A stretch of DNA of 32,820 nt, from NCBI RefSeq assembly GCF_003265355.1, contig NZ_QFRW01000095.1:1-32820 (forward strand), written 5' to 3'. The translations under genes and the position numbers were made by a program. The notes beneath the pieces were generated by a model, which was given only the letters and a program-made list of their open reading frames with translations, searched no databases and was not told where the DNA came from. This document shows positions 22,263-31,290 of this stretch, piece by piece. This DNA comes from Glycomyces dulcitolivorans. GTDB taxonomy: Bacteria > Actinomycetota > Actinomycetes > Mycobacteriales > Micromonosporaceae. Each line of letters starts with the position of its first letter. Within the stretch, counting starts at the first letter, position 1.

Positions 22263-23504
22263 ATGTCCGAAGCCTCGCTCCGCGACCGCACCACCGCGCC
22301 CCGCGCCGAAGCCGCGCCCCTGTCCGAAGACGACGCCTTCGCGCTCGTCGCCGCCGGCGCCTTCGAACCCGTGGCCCCCGCCCGCGTCGGCGCCGAGGTC
22401 GAATGGCACCTCACCAGCCCCGCCGACCGGCGCCGGCGCATCGACCCCGAGACCGTCAAGGCCCTCCTCGGCGTCCGGGACGCCCTGCCGCGATGTACCC
22501 GGCTCAGCTTCGAGCCCGGCGGCGCCCTCGAACTGAGCACCCGGCCCGCCCCCGTCCGCGAATGCTTCGACGACCTCGAAGCCGACCGCGCCCGTGTCAG
22601 CGCCGCGCTCGCCGACGAGGGCCTCGAACTCCTGGGCCTGGGCCTGGACCCGGTCCGCCTGCCCCGCAGGGTGGTCCGCAGCGCCCGCTACCAGGCCATG
22701 GAGGAGCTGTTCGACCAGGACGGGCGCGCCGGGCGCTGGATGATGGCCAACACCGCCTCCGTCCAGGTCTGCCTCGACACCGGCACCGAGGACTCCGGCC
22801 CGCACGGCCTGGCCGAGCGGTGGGCCCTGGCCCACCGCCTCGCCCCCGTCCTCGTCGCCGCCTTCGCCAACTCCCCGCTGCGCCGCGGCGAGCCGAGCCT
22901 GTGGCGGTCCACCCGCCAGCACGTGTGGACCGCGATCGACCCCACCCGCTCGCGCCCCGTCCCCGCCGGCGACCCCCGCGAGACCTGGGCGGCCTACGCC
23001 CTCGACGCCCGCGTCATGGCCGTCCGCGGCCCCGGCCGCTGGACCGTCCCCCGCGGCCTCACCTTCCGCGACTGGCTGCGCTCCACCAGCCTGCGCCCGC
23101 CCACCCAGGGCGACCTCGACTTCCACCTCTCGACCCTGTTCCCGCCCGTGCGCCCCCGCGGCCGCTACCTCGAACTGCGCATGATCGACGCCCAGCCCGG
23201 CCCCGACTGGATCGTCCCGGTCGCCCTGGCCGCCGCCCTCTTCGACCACCCCGCCGCGGCCGCGGCCGCCAACGAGGCCCTCGAACCGCTCTGGCACGAC
23301 GCGACCGCCGCCGACCTGTACCTGCGCGCGGCCACCGCCGCCCTCCACGACGCCCCGATCGCCGCGGCCGCCCGCGCCTGCTTCACCGCCGCCCTCGCGG
23401 CCCAGACCGACCCCGTCATCGCCGCCGCACTCGACCGCTACACCGAGTCCTTCGTCGCCAGGAACCGCACCCGCGCCGACGACCTGGTGTCCGACCCGCG
23501 CTGA
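22263..23504 (+). CDS. egtA: Glutamate-cysteine ligase, EgtA-type (GCS2 family)
   Basis: A 413-residue ligase that joins glutamate and cysteine to gamma-glutamylcysteine with ATP. The GCS2 features are VGAEVEWHLTSP (residues about 42-53, metal-binding glutamates), LSFEPGGALELSTRP, MANTASVQVCLDTG, TRQHVWTAIDPTRS, and RGRYLELRMIDAQPGPDW. Length and motifs match EgtA, the first enzyme of the bacterial ergothioneine route, but egtB, egtC, egtD and egtE are not in the window. ATG 22263 follows AGGGAG. Operator site D lies in front, so it should be co-regulated with sulfur uptake. The product may feed ergothioneine made from genes elsewhere, or serve as a thiol store; the sequence cannot tell. Confidence 0.88.
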   Translation: MSEASLRDRTTAPRAEAAPLSEDDAFALVAAGAFEPVAPARVGAEVEWHLTSPADRRRRIDPETVKALLGVRDALPRCTRLSFEPGGALELSTRPAPVRECFDDLEADRARVSAALADEGLELLGLGLDPVRLPRRVVRSARYQAMEELFDQDGRAGRWMMANTASVQVCLDTGTEDSGPHGLAERWALAHRLAPVLVAAFANSPLRRGEPSLWRSTRQHVWTAIDPTRSRPVPAGDPRETWAAYALDARVMAVRGPGRWTVPRGLTFRDWLRSTSLRPPTQGDLDFHLSTLFPPVRPRGRYLELRMIDAQPGPDWIVPVALAAALFDHPAAAAAANEALEPLWHDATAADLYLRAATAALHDAPIAAAARACFTAALAAQTDPVIAAALDRYTESFVARNRTRADDLVSDPR

Positions 23505-23624
23505 AACGTGCACTGTGGCCCGAGTCTCGGCGGGGCCGCCCAGGTCAACGGGGGACCGCCGGTTCCCAAGGGGGCCGCTACTATTGGGGCGACCTCCACC
23601 CCGCCGCCTCGACTTGGACGCCGC

Positions 23625-26075
23625 ATGCCTGCAACGCCCCCCTCCCTCAACCGCCGACTGCTGCTGGGAGGGGCCCTCGGCGCCGCGGGGATCGGCGCCG
23701 GCGTCGGCCTCGCGGCCTACTTCACCGGCGCCGACACCCCGCGCATCACCCCAGTCGAGGGCCCCACGAACCCCCTCGACTTCGACCACCTGCGCAAGCG
23801 CGCGGCCGAACTCCTCGTCGGCGGCGAGATCCACCCCGAGGACCCCGAGTACGCGCCCGCCATCTCCCGCATCGACGCCGAGGCCGCCCCGCTGTGGGAG
23901 ACCATGGACCGCACCGAGTCCCGCACCGCCGTGTGGCCCGACCTCGCCCCCGTCTCCTCGGCCTCCAACTTCAACAACTCCTTCCGCCAGCTCTACCGCC
24001 TCGCCATCGCCTGGGCCACCCCCGGCACCGCCCAGTACGGCAGCGACGAGGTCGCCGACGCCGTCGTCGCCTCCCTCGGCCTGCTCTACGACGGCGGCTA
24101 CAACGAGCACGCCGAACAGGTCGACAACTGGTACTGGTGGGAGATCGGCTCGCCCGCGGCCCTCATGCGCACCTGCACGATCCTCTACGACCGCATCCCC
24201 GCCGAGCGCCTCGCGAACTACCTCGCCGCCGTCGACCGCTGGTGCCCCGACGCCGACATGCGCGTGGTCAACCCCAACACGCACGAGACCGGCGCCAACC
24301 GGGCCGACAAGGCCGTCATCCTCGCGCTGCGCGGCATCCTCGGCCGCGACGAGGACAAGCTCCGCCAGGCCCGCGACGACCTCTCCGGGAAGGTCGACGA
24401 CGGCCGCCACAGCCTCTTCCAGTACGTCACCGAAGGCGACGGGTTCTACCGCGACGGCTCGCTCATCCAGCACGACGACGTCCCCTACGCCGCCGCCTAC
24501 GGCACCACCCTCCTGTCCTCCACCGGCATGGCCGTGTCGCTCCTGGCCGGCTCCGCCGGGGAGGTCGTCGACGAGGACGTGCCGGTCCTCTACGACGCCG
24601 TCGAGCGCTCCTACGCGCCGTTCGTCGAGGACGGCCTGTTCATGGACTGCGTGTACGGGCGCGGCATCTCGCGCCCCGAGCAGCGCGACTTCCACAACTC
24701 GGCCGGGTTCATCACCGCCCTCACCCAGCTCGCCGTCGGCGCCCCCGCCGAGTACCGCTCCCGCTGGGACGCCCTCGTCAAAGGCTGGGTCCAGCGCTCG
24801 CAGGAGCACTTCCCCTACGCCGCCCAGGCCGGCATCGCCGGGATCGGCCGCGTCAAGGCGATCCTCGACGACGACGATGTCGCCCCCGCCGACCGCGACG
24901 ACCGTACCCGCGTCTTCGCCGACATGGACCGCGTCCTGGTCCGCCGCCCCGCCTGGTCCTGGGCGCTCTCGCTGTCCTCGGGCCGCGTCGCGGCGTACGA
25001 GATGGGCAACTGGGAGAACCTCCGCGGCTGGTACACCGGCGACGGCATGGCCTACCTCTACCTGCCCGGCGACCCCGGCCAGTACAACGACGACTTCTGG
25101 CCCACCGCGAACCCCTACCGCCTGCCCGGCACCACCGTGGACACCCGCGAACGCGAGGTCATCGCCGCCAGCGAAGGCATGGTGAAGCTCCTGCCGGAGA
25201 ACGCCGTCGCCGGCGGCGCCGTCCTCGACGACCGGTACGCGGCCGCCGCCTTCGACCTGGTCGCCGACGGCTCCACCCTGCGCGCCAAGAAGTCCTGGTT
25301 CGTCCTCGACGACGCCGTCGTCGCCCTCGGCGCGGGCATCACCGCCTCCGACGGGCGCATCATCGAGACCACCGTCGAGCATCGCAACCTCGGCGAGGAC
25401 GGCGCCCCTTCATTGAGCGTCAACGGCGACGAGCAGTCCACCGAACCCGGCTGGTCGGCGAGCCTCGACGACGCCCGCTGGATCCACCTCGACGGCGTCG
25501 GCGGCTACGTCTTCCCCCAGGGCGCCACCGGACTGCGCGGCCTGCGCGAGGCCCGCGACGGCGCCTGGAACGACATCGAGCAGGGCCCCACCACCGGCGG
25601 CGGCGACACCACCGTCCACACCCGCCGCTACGCCACCCTCTGGTTCGACCACGGCGCCTCGCCCGCGAACGCGGCCTACGCTTACATTCTCCTGCCCGGC
25701 GCCGACGCGGCCCAGACCGCGACCCTCGCCGGAGGCTCGCGGATCACCGTCCTCGCCAACACCGCCACCGTTCAAGCCGTCCAGGACGAGAGCAGCGGCC
25801 TCATCGCGGCCCACTTCTGGGAGGCCGGTGAAGCCGGAGGCCTCGCCTGCGACGCCCCCGCTTCGGTCCTGGTCCGCCGCACCGACGACGGCCTCACCGT
25901 GGCCGTGGCCGACTCCGGCCGCACCACCGGCACGGTCGGCATCGAACTGCCGTTCCCCGCAAGCGAACTCGCCGAAGCCGACGACACCGTCGACTTCGAG
26001 GCGGGGGACCGGCCGCGCCTGACCGTGGACCTCACCGACACCGGCGGCCAGACCCAGGCCGCGGTGCTCCGCTAA
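23625..26075 (+). CDS. Polysaccharide lyase family 8 (hyaluronate/chondroitin/xanthan lyase type)
   Basis: An 816-residue secreted lyase that cleaves acidic polysaccharides by beta-elimination. The N terminus is a twin-arginine signal (SLNRRLLLGG and a hydrophobic stretch to about residue 33), so it is exported folded. The alpha-toroid domain holds NWYWWEIGSP (N168 region, substrate cleft), and the catalytic set N225 (TGANRAD), H283 (LIQHDD), Y292 (YAAAYG) and R346/R350 (GRGISR); the His-Tyr spacing of 9 and Arg-Arg spacing of 4 equal those of pneumococcal hyaluronate lyase. Beta-sandwich domains follow to the end. I chose ATG 23625 for the signal peptide. A TACTAT -10 candidate lies at 23579-23584. 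The substrate (hyaluronate, chondroitin, xanthan or another) cannot be read from sequence. Confidence 0.9.
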   Translation: MPATPPSLNRRLLLGGALGAAGIGAGVGLAAYFTGADTPRITPVEGPTNPLDFDHLRKRAAELLVGGEIHPEDPEYAPAISRIDAEAAPLWETMDRTESRTAVWPDLAPVSSASNFNNSFRQLYRLAIAWATPGTAQYGSDEVADAVVASLGLLYDGGYNEHAEQVDNWYWWEIGSPAALMRTCTILYDRIPAERLANYLAAVDRWCPDADMRVVNPNTHETGANRADKAVILALRGILGRDEDKLRQARDDLSGKVDDGRHSLFQYVTEGDGFYRDGSLIQHDDVPYAAAYGTTLLSSTGMAVSLLAGSAGEVVDEDVPVLYDAVERSYAPFVEDGLFMDCVYGRGISRPEQRDFHNSAGFITALTQLAVGAPAEYRSRWDALVKGWVQRSQEHFPYAAQAGIAGIGRVKAILDDDDVAPADRDDRTRVFADMDRVLVRRPAWSWALSLSSGRVAAYEMGNWENLRGWYTGDGMAYLYLPGDPGQYNDDFWPTANPYRLPGTTVDTREREVIAASEGMVKLLPENAVAGGAVLDDRYAAAAFDLVADGSTLRAKKSWFVLDDAVVALGAGITASDGRIIETTVEHRNLGEDGAPSLSVNGDEQSTEPGWSASLDDARWIHLDGVGGYVFPQGATGLRGLREARDGAWNDIEQGPTTGGGDTTVHTRRYATLWFDHGASPANAAYAYILLPGADAAQTATLAGGSRITVLANTATVQAVQDESSGLIAAHFWEAGEAGGLACDAPASVLVRRTDDGLTVAVADSGRTTGTVGIELPFPASELAEADDTVDFEAGDRPRLTVDLTDTGGQTQAAVLR

Positions 26076-26584
26076 CGCCCGACGTCGCTGCGGCGCAGCC
26101 ACTCCGTGCCCAGGATCGCGGCCACCGCCGCGAGGACCAGGGCCGCGAGTTCGACCGGGCCGTACCAGGACGGGACGCCGTCCCGCACGTACTCGGCGAC
26201 CCATGCGTCCGACTCCGAAGCGGCCGCGACTGCGAGGCGCCAGTCCAGGTCGAACGCACCAGGGATCACCGCGAGGACGATCGCGAGCACCGTCGCCCAC
26301 ATAGCAACGCGCACCACCCGGCGACCGCGCGAGGCCAGGACCGCCGCGGTCGCGAACAGGACCGCGACGACCGCGAAGACGAGGATCATGAACCAGTAGG
26401 GCCCGAACCAGGCGACCGGCGCGAACTGCTCGCACGCCGAGGCGTAGCCCGGGTTCTGCTCGGAGGCGCAGCCCGCGGACGAATCGGCGGTGAAGTCGCC
26501 GTAGAGCGCGACCTTCAGGGCCGCCAGTCCCGCGAACAGCACCGCCGCCGTCCACAGTGCTGCAACTGCCGCCTTGGCTCCCAT
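26072..26584 (-). CDS. Membrane protein with four helices, unknown function
   Basis: A 170-residue protein with predicted helices at about 5-27, 60-84, 92-112 and 140-161. A loop after helix 1 contains two cysteines (CASEQ...ACEQF) that could pair outside the cell. Nothing identifies a family. ATG 26584 is the only sensible start. It lies downstream of kdpE on the same strand with a gap of 51 bp, so it may be the last gene of that transcript. Its stop codon overlaps that of the convergent lyase gene. A role in the envelope or in potassium stress would be guesswork. Confidence 0.65.
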   Translation of the reverse strand: MGAKAAVAALWTAAVLFAGLAALKVALYGDFTADSSAGCASEQNPGYASACEQFAPVAWFGPYWFMILVFAVVAVLFATAAVLASRGRRVVRVAMWATVLAIVLAVIPGAFDLDWRLAVAAASESDAWVAEYVRDGVPSWYGPVELAALVLAAVAAILGTEWLRRSDVGR

Positions 26585-26635
26585 GTGCCGCTCCCCGCCT
26601 CGATCCGGATGGACCCCAACTGTAGGAGCGCCCGG

Positions 26636-27310
26636 CTAGGGCCGGAAGCGGTACCCCATGCCCGGCTCGGTGAGCAGGTGGACCGGGCGGGCCGGGTCGG
26701 CTTCGAGTTTGCGGCGCAGCTGGGCCATGTACTGGCGCAGGTAGTTCGTCTCGCGGTCGTAGTTGGGGCCCCAGACGCGGTGGAGGAGCTCGCGCTGGCT
26801 CACCAGCTTCCCGGGGTTGCGCAGCAGCACTTCGAGGAGCTGCCACTCGGTCGGGGTCAGGCGCACCTCCTCGCCGTCCTTGCGGACCTCCCGCGCCGCC
26901 AGGTCGACCGTGACCGGGCCGATCGCCGTCACCGGCGACTCCGAGCCCGGCCCCGACCGGCGCGTCGCCGCCCGCACGCGGGCCAGCAGCTCGCCGATGT
27001 CGAACGGCTTGGTCACGTAGTCGTCCGCGCCCGCATCCAAAGCGGCGATCTTCTCGGCGCTGGCGGCCCGGCCCGACAGGACCAGGATCGGCGCCTTCGA
27101 CCAGCCGCGCAGGCCCTCGATCACCTCTGAGCCGTCCATGTCCGGCAGCCCCAGGTCCAGCACCACCAGGTCGGGCACCACCGCCGCCGCGGCGCGCAGC
27201 GCCTGCGCGCCGTCGGCCGCGGTCGTCACCTCGTACCCGTGCGCCGACAGGTTGATCCGCAGCGCCCGCGCGATCTGCGGCTCGTCGTCCACCACCAGGA
27301 CCTTGATCAC
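26636..27310 (-). CDS. kdpE: KdpE-type response regulator
   Basis: A 224-residue OmpR-family regulator. The receiver has D8/D9 (VVDDEPQ), the phosphoacceptor D52 (LVVLDLGLPDMDG), S79 and K101 (YVTKPFD). The C-terminal winged helix (about 130-224) contains RLTPTEWQLLEVLLRNPGKLVSQRELLHRVWG and NYLRQYMAQLRRKLE, the KdpE-typical DNA-binding segment. It would activate kdpFABC on phosphorylation by KdpD under potassium limitation. The GTG start at 27310 overlaps the kdpD stop (GTGA), so translation is coupled. kdpFABC is not in the window; targets must be elsewhere. Confidence 0.93.
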   Translation of the reverse strand: MIKVLVVDDEPQIARALRINLSAHGYEVTTAADGAQALRAAAAVVPDLVVLDLGLPDMDGSEVIEGLRGWSKAPILVLSGRAASAEKIAALDAGADDYVTKPFDIGELLARVRAATRRSGPGSESPVTAIGPVTVDLAAREVRKDGEEVRLTPTEWQLLEVLLRNPGKLVSQRELLHRVWGPNYDRETNYLRQYMAQLRRKLEADPARPVHLLTEPGMGYRFRP

Positions 27311-29853
27311 TCAGCACCCTCTCCATCCGGCGCCGCGACCCGCAGCGCCAGCACCATCGTCAAACCGCCGCCGGGAGTCGCCTCCGCGGCCAGCGTGCCG
27401 CCCATCGCCTCGGCCAGGCCGCGCGAGAGCGCCAGCCCCAGGCCGACGCCCGTCGTGTTGTCCCGGTCCCCGAGCCGCTGGAACGGGCGGAACATCGTCT
27501 CGCGGTCCTCGTCGGGGACGCCCGGGCCGCGGTCGACCACCCGCAGCTCCACCGCCCCGCCGTGGATGCCCGCCGTCACGCGCGGCGGCTCGTCCTCGGG
27601 ACTGAACCGCAGCGCGTTCGCGATGACGTTCACCAGGATCCGCTGCAGCAGCCCCGGATCGGCCAGCACCTCCGGCAGGTCCGGGCGCACGTCCAGGCTC
27701 ACGTCCGCCGCGGCGTCGCCGATCTCGTCGAGCGCCCACGGCACCGCCTCGTCGAGCGCGATCGGCACCGGGTCCGCGCCCAGCACCCCCGCCTGGAGGC
27801 GGCTCATGTCCAGTAGGTTGTCCACCAGCCCGGTCAGGCGCGCCAGCGACTCCTCGGCCGACTCCAGCAGCTCCTGCCGCTCCGCCGGCGTGAACAGCTC
27901 CCCAGTGGACCTCAGGCTCGACACCGCGACCCGCGTCGACGCCAACGGTGTGCGCAGGTCGTGCGAGACCGCCGCCAGCAGCGCCGTCCGCAGCTTGTCC
28001 GCGTCCGTCAACCGCTGCACCGCCTCGGCCTTGCGCTCCAGCCGCTCGCGCTCCAGCGCCGCGGCGGCGTGCATCGCGAACGCCTGCGCGATCCGCCGGT
28101 CCGCCGCCTCAAGCGTGTGCCCGCGCAAGGCCATCGCGAGGTCGTCGTTGATCGGCAGGTCGTTCTCGGCCGCCCCCGGGCTGCCGCACGCCGTGCCCGC
28201 GTGGGCGACCACCCGCCACGCCTTGGGGTCGCGCCGCTCGTCGGGCCCCGCGCCCGGCTCGGTCCGCTCCAGCAGCGTCACCGACGTCAGGTTGAACGTC
28301 TCCCGCAGCTGCTCCAGCAGGTCGTCGAGCCGGTTGCCGCCCCGCAGCACGTTGCCCGCCAACGTCGCCAGGGTCTGCGCCTCCGCGCTGGCCCGCGCCG
28401 CCAGCCGCGCCCGCGCGGCCGACAGGTTCACCACCGCGGCCCCGCCCAGCGCCAGCGCCACGAAGATGACCAGGGCGATCAGCTGCTCCTGGTCGTGGAT
28501 CTTGAACTCGTAGTAGGGCGTCGCGAAGAAGTAGTTGAGGAGGAAGAACCCCAGCAGCGCCCCCAGCAGCGCCGGCCACATGCCGCCGGTCAGCGTCAGG
28601 GCCATGACCGCGGTGAGGACGATGAGGATCATCGTCGTCAGCGACAGCTCCTCGTGGAAGGGGATGAGCACCACCACGAGCCCCGGAATCCCCAGGAACG
28701 CCAGGCCGATCCCGAGGCGCCTGCGGGCCGTGTCGATCAGGTACCGGCCCGAGCGGCCGCGCTTGACGCTCGCGACCCGCTCGTGGCTGACCAGGTGCAC
28801 GTCGATCTTCCCCGACCGCGCCGTCGTGGTGACGCCGACGCCGCGCGAGATCGCCTGCGCGAACCGGCCCCGGCGCGAGGCCCCCAGGACCAGCTGGGTC
28901 GCGTTGGCGCCCTGGGCGAACTCCAGGAGGGCGTCGGGGATCGAGTCGCCCACCACCTGGTGGTAGGACCCGCCGAGGTCCTCGACGAGGTTGCGCTGGC
29001 GGGCGAGGTTGCGCGCCGACTTCGCGGAGGTGAGCCCGTCCCCGGAGGCGACGTACACCGCTTTCAGATCGGCGCCGCCCGAACGGGCGGCGATGCGCGC
29101 GGCCCGGCGGATGAGCGTGTCGCCCTCGTCGCCGCCCGACAGTGCGACCACGACGCGTTCTTTGGACTCCCACACCTTGGTGATGTGCTGGGCCTCGCGG
29201 TACTGCTCCAGCTGGTCCTCGACCTTGTCGGCCAGCCACAGCAGCGCGATCTCGCGCAGCGCGGTCAGGTTGCCGACCCGGAAGTAGTTCGACAATGCGG
29301 CGTCCACCTTCTCCGGGGGGTACACGTTGCCGTGGATCATGCGGCGCCGCAGCGCCTCCGGGGTGATGTCGGCCAGCTCGACCTGGTCGGCGCGGCGCAC
29401 GACCTCGTCGGGGACGGTCTCGCGCTGGGGGACGCCGGTGATCTCGGCGACGACGTCGTTGAGCGATTCGAGGTGCTGCACGTTGACGGTGGAGATGACG
29501 TCGATCCCGGCGTCGAGGAGCTCGTCGATGTCCTGCCAGCGCTTCTCGTTGCGCGAGCCGGGGACGTTGGTGTGCGCGAGCTCGTCGACGAGCGCGACCC
29601 TGGGGGCGCGGCGCACGACGGCGTCGACGTCGAACTCCTCGAAGACCGCCCCCCGGTACTCCAGGGACCGGCGCGGCACCGTCTCCAGGTCGCCGATGAG
29701 GTCGGCGGTGGCGCGGCGGCCGTGGGTCTCGACGTAGCCGATGACGACGTCGGTCCCGCGCTCGGCGCGGCGGTGGGCTTCTTCGAGCGCGGTGAAGGTC
29801 TTCCCGACTCCGGGGGCCGCTCCTAGGTAGATCCGCAGTTGTCCACGTGGCAC
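27307..29853 (-). CDS. kdpD: KdpD-type osmosensitive potassium sensor histidine kinase
   Basis: An 848-residue membrane kinase. Residues about 5-215 are the KdpD N-terminal domain with Walker A GAAPGVGKT and VDELAHTNVPGSRNEKRWQDI. A universal-stress-like domain (about 240-365) with LVLGASRRGR follows, then four membrane helices (about 395-500), a GAF-like region, the HisKA with SHDLRTPL (H631), and a HATPase with VNVIANALRFSP and GVGLGLALSRG. The frame is closed by a stop 6 nt upstream of GTG 29853, so this GTG is the first possible start; no clear Shine-Dalgarno precedes it and the message may be leaderless. It is 66 bp downstream of the ROK gene and could share its transcript. Two TTGACG boxes lie just upstream. 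Confidence 0.95.
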   Translation of the reverse strand: MPRGQLRIYLGAAPGVGKTFTALEEAHRRAERGTDVVIGYVETHGRRATADLIGDLETVPRRSLEYRGAVFEEFDVDAVVRRAPRVALVDELAHTNVPGSRNEKRWQDIDELLDAGIDVISTVNVQHLESLNDVVAEITGVPQRETVPDEVVRRADQVELADITPEALRRRMIHGNVYPPEKVDAALSNYFRVGNLTALREIALLWLADKVEDQLEQYREAQHITKVWESKERVVVALSGGDEGDTLIRRAARIAARSGGADLKAVYVASGDGLTSAKSARNLARQRNLVEDLGGSYHQVVGDSIPDALLEFAQGANATQLVLGASRRGRFAQAISRGVGVTTTARSGKIDVHLVSHERVASVKRGRSGRYLIDTARRRLGIGLAFLGIPGLVVVLIPFHEELSLTTMILIVLTAVMALTLTGGMWPALLGALLGFFLLNYFFATPYYEFKIHDQEQLIALVIFVALALGGAAVVNLSAARARLAARASAEAQTLATLAGNVLRGGNRLDDLLEQLRETFNLTSVTLLERTEPGAGPDERRDPKAWRVVAHAGTACGSPGAAENDLPINDDLAMALRGHTLEAADRRIAQAFAMHAAAALERERLERKAEAVQRLTDADKLRTALLAAVSHDLRTPLASTRVAVSSLRSTGELFTPAERQELLESAEESLARLTGLVDNLLDMSRLQAGVLGADPVPIALDEAVPWALDEIGDAAADVSLDVRPDLPEVLADPGLLQRILVNVIANALRFSPEDEPPRVTAGIHGGAVELRVVDRGPGVPDEDRETMFRPFQRLGDRDNTTGVGLGLALSRGLAEAMGGTLAAEATPGGGLTMVLALRVAAPDGEGAE

Positions 29854-29886
29854 CTGCTAATCATTCACGCGTTTCGCCAGTTCGGC

Positions 29887-29903
29887 CGTCAAGAACGCGT
29901 CAA
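29887..29903 (-). promoter_or_regulatory. Repeated TTGACG boxes upstream of kdpD
   Basis: On the minus strand TTGACG occurs twice (29898-29903 and 29887-29892), 34-50 nt before the GTG start. One may be the -35 of a kdpDE promoter. The best -10 candidates (AATGAT or GTGAAT) are poor. Confidence 0.3.
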
Positions 29904-29919
29904 AGGTGTCATGGCCGAC

Positions 29920-31101
29920 TCAGGCGCCGCCGAGGAACTGGGCGATGACGGGGGTCGCGGCGCCCTTCGCGACGGCGTCGGGGCCGAGCTGGCCGGGGGC
30001 GATGCGGGCGCTGGCGAAGGGCTGCTTGAGGGCGTAGGCGCCGGTGGCGGCGGCGATGTCGTCGAGGCGGCGGCCGGCGAGCATGAGCCCGGCCCAGCCG
30101 CCGATGACGATGAGCTCGGGGTTGAAGAGGTTGAGCAGGTCGGCCAGGCCCGCACCGAGATAGCGGACCGTCTCGTCGACGACGGCGACCGCGGCGGGGG
30201 AGGGGTCGTCGAGGAGCCGCTGCAGGGCGGCCTCTTCGCCTCCGGCGAGGTCGATGCGTCCGGCGGCGGCGAGGTAGCGGTCGAGGATGCCTTCGGCGCC
30301 GACGTAGGCCTCCAGGCAGCCGCGGCTGCCGCACCGGCAGGTGCGCCCGTCGACGCGCATGGTGGTGTGGCCCCATTCGCCGGCGCTCGATCCGGCGCCG
30401 CGGTAGAGGGCCCCGTCGGTGACGACGCAGGAGCCGACGCCGGAGCCGATGAGGGCGATGATGGCGTTGGCGGCGCCCTGCCCGGCCCCGAGCCACAGTT
30501 CGGCCTGGCCCATGGTCATCGCGCCGTTCTCGACGTGGACGGGGAGCGGGTCGAGGCGGTCGGCGAGGATGCGGCCCAGGGGGACGGCGTCCCAGCCGAA
30601 GGCCTGGGCGTGGACGATGCCGTCGGGGCCGTACTCGACGATGCCGGGCATGCCGACGCCGACGCCGATCACGGGGACGCCTCCGGCGGCGGTGAGGACC
30701 TCTTTGACGCCGTCGGCGATGTGCTCGATGACGGTGGCCGGGTCGTGGCGTCCGGCTTCGAGGGCGTAGCGGGCGGCGGCGCGGGCGGTGAGCTTGAGGT
30801 CGAGGAGTTCGACCTGGACGTGGGTCTCGCCGACGTCGACGCCGACGACCAGGGCGTGGCCGGGGTCGACGTCGAGGAGGATGTGGGGCCGGCCGCCGTC
30901 GGAGTCGACCTTCCCGGCCTCGCGGAGGATCCCCTCGGCGATGAGCTCGGCGGTCACGTTCGAGACCGTGGCGGTGCTCAGGTTCGTGGCGGGGGCGAGG
31001 TCGCGGCGGGTGAGCGGGCCGTCGAAGTACAGCGTCCGCAGCAGGCGCGTCCGGTTGCCGAGCTTGAGGTCGCGCGTGGTCATCCGCTTGGGGCGTTCCA
31101 T
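29920..31101 (-). CDS. ROK-family transcriptional repressor (NagC/XylR type)
   Basis: A 393-residue ROK protein. An N-terminal winged helix (about 10-65; LTRRDLAPATNLSTATVSNVTAELIAEG) precedes the sugar-kinase-like fold. The zinc-binding motif C-R-C-G-S-R-G-C-L-E-A-Y is intact, with GSSAGEWGH as the ROK signature and H in EWGH. VVGVDVGETHVQVELLDL is the phosphate-1-like strand. It normally represses a sugar-uptake locus and is released by a sugar or sugar phosphate. ATG 31101 is chosen since the helix-turn-helix begins soon after; an upstream ATG at 31176 would cross the operator region. It is divergent from a sugar-binding lipoprotein gene, the likely target. Confidence 0.9.
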   Translation of the reverse strand: MERPKRMTTRDLKLGNRTRLLRTLYFDGPLTRRDLAPATNLSTATVSNVTAELIAEGILREAGKVDSDGGRPHILLDVDPGHALVVGVDVGETHVQVELLDLKLTARAAARYALEAGRHDPATVIEHIADGVKEVLTAAGGVPVIGVGVGMPGIVEYGPDGIVHAQAFGWDAVPLGRILADRLDPLPVHVENGAMTMGQAELWLGAGQGAANAIIALIGSGVGSCVVTDGALYRGAGSSAGEWGHTTMRVDGRTCRCGSRGCLEAYVGAEGILDRYLAAAGRIDLAGGEEAALQRLLDDPSPAAVAVVDETVRYLGAGLADLLNLFNPELIVIGGWAGLMLAGRRLDDIAAATGAYALKQPFASARIAPGQLGPDAVAKGAATPVIAQFLGGA

Positions 31102-31177
31102 CTGTCCACCAGTCCGTGAAGTTACCTGTCCGAGACCATGCCGGTATTGCGGGGAGATTGACGGCACGTGTCGCACT

Positions 31178-31203
31178 ACTTAATCTAAGTCTTAACAGTA
31201 AGT
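31178..31203. promoter_or_regulatory. Candidate ROK operator in the divergent region
   Basis: An AT-rich island in otherwise GC-rich DNA. ACTTA (31178-31182) and TAAGT (31199-31203) are inverted over 16 nt, and CTTAATCTAAG (31179-31189) is a smaller palindrome inside. Placement between ROK and its likely target supports an operator or promoter. Confidence 0.45.
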
Positions 31204-31290
31204 CGTAGACCTACTGGTCCAGCCTACCTCTCGTTCAAAATCCCTCCCGGCCTCCGGCGTCCCCCGGCGGCCGCAGCAAGGAGCTTCCAC

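Noticed and set aside
22197-25382. Open frame of over 1000 codons on the minus strand across egtA and the lyase
   Set aside because: Composition is Gly/Ala/Val/Asp repeat-like with no motif; the plus-strand frames show complete GCS2 and PL8 catalytic sets.
31102-31176. Extended N terminus of the ROK protein from ATG 31176
   Set aside because: It adds 25 residues with no family similarity and runs through the probable promoter region; ATG 31101 precedes the DNA-binding domain directly.
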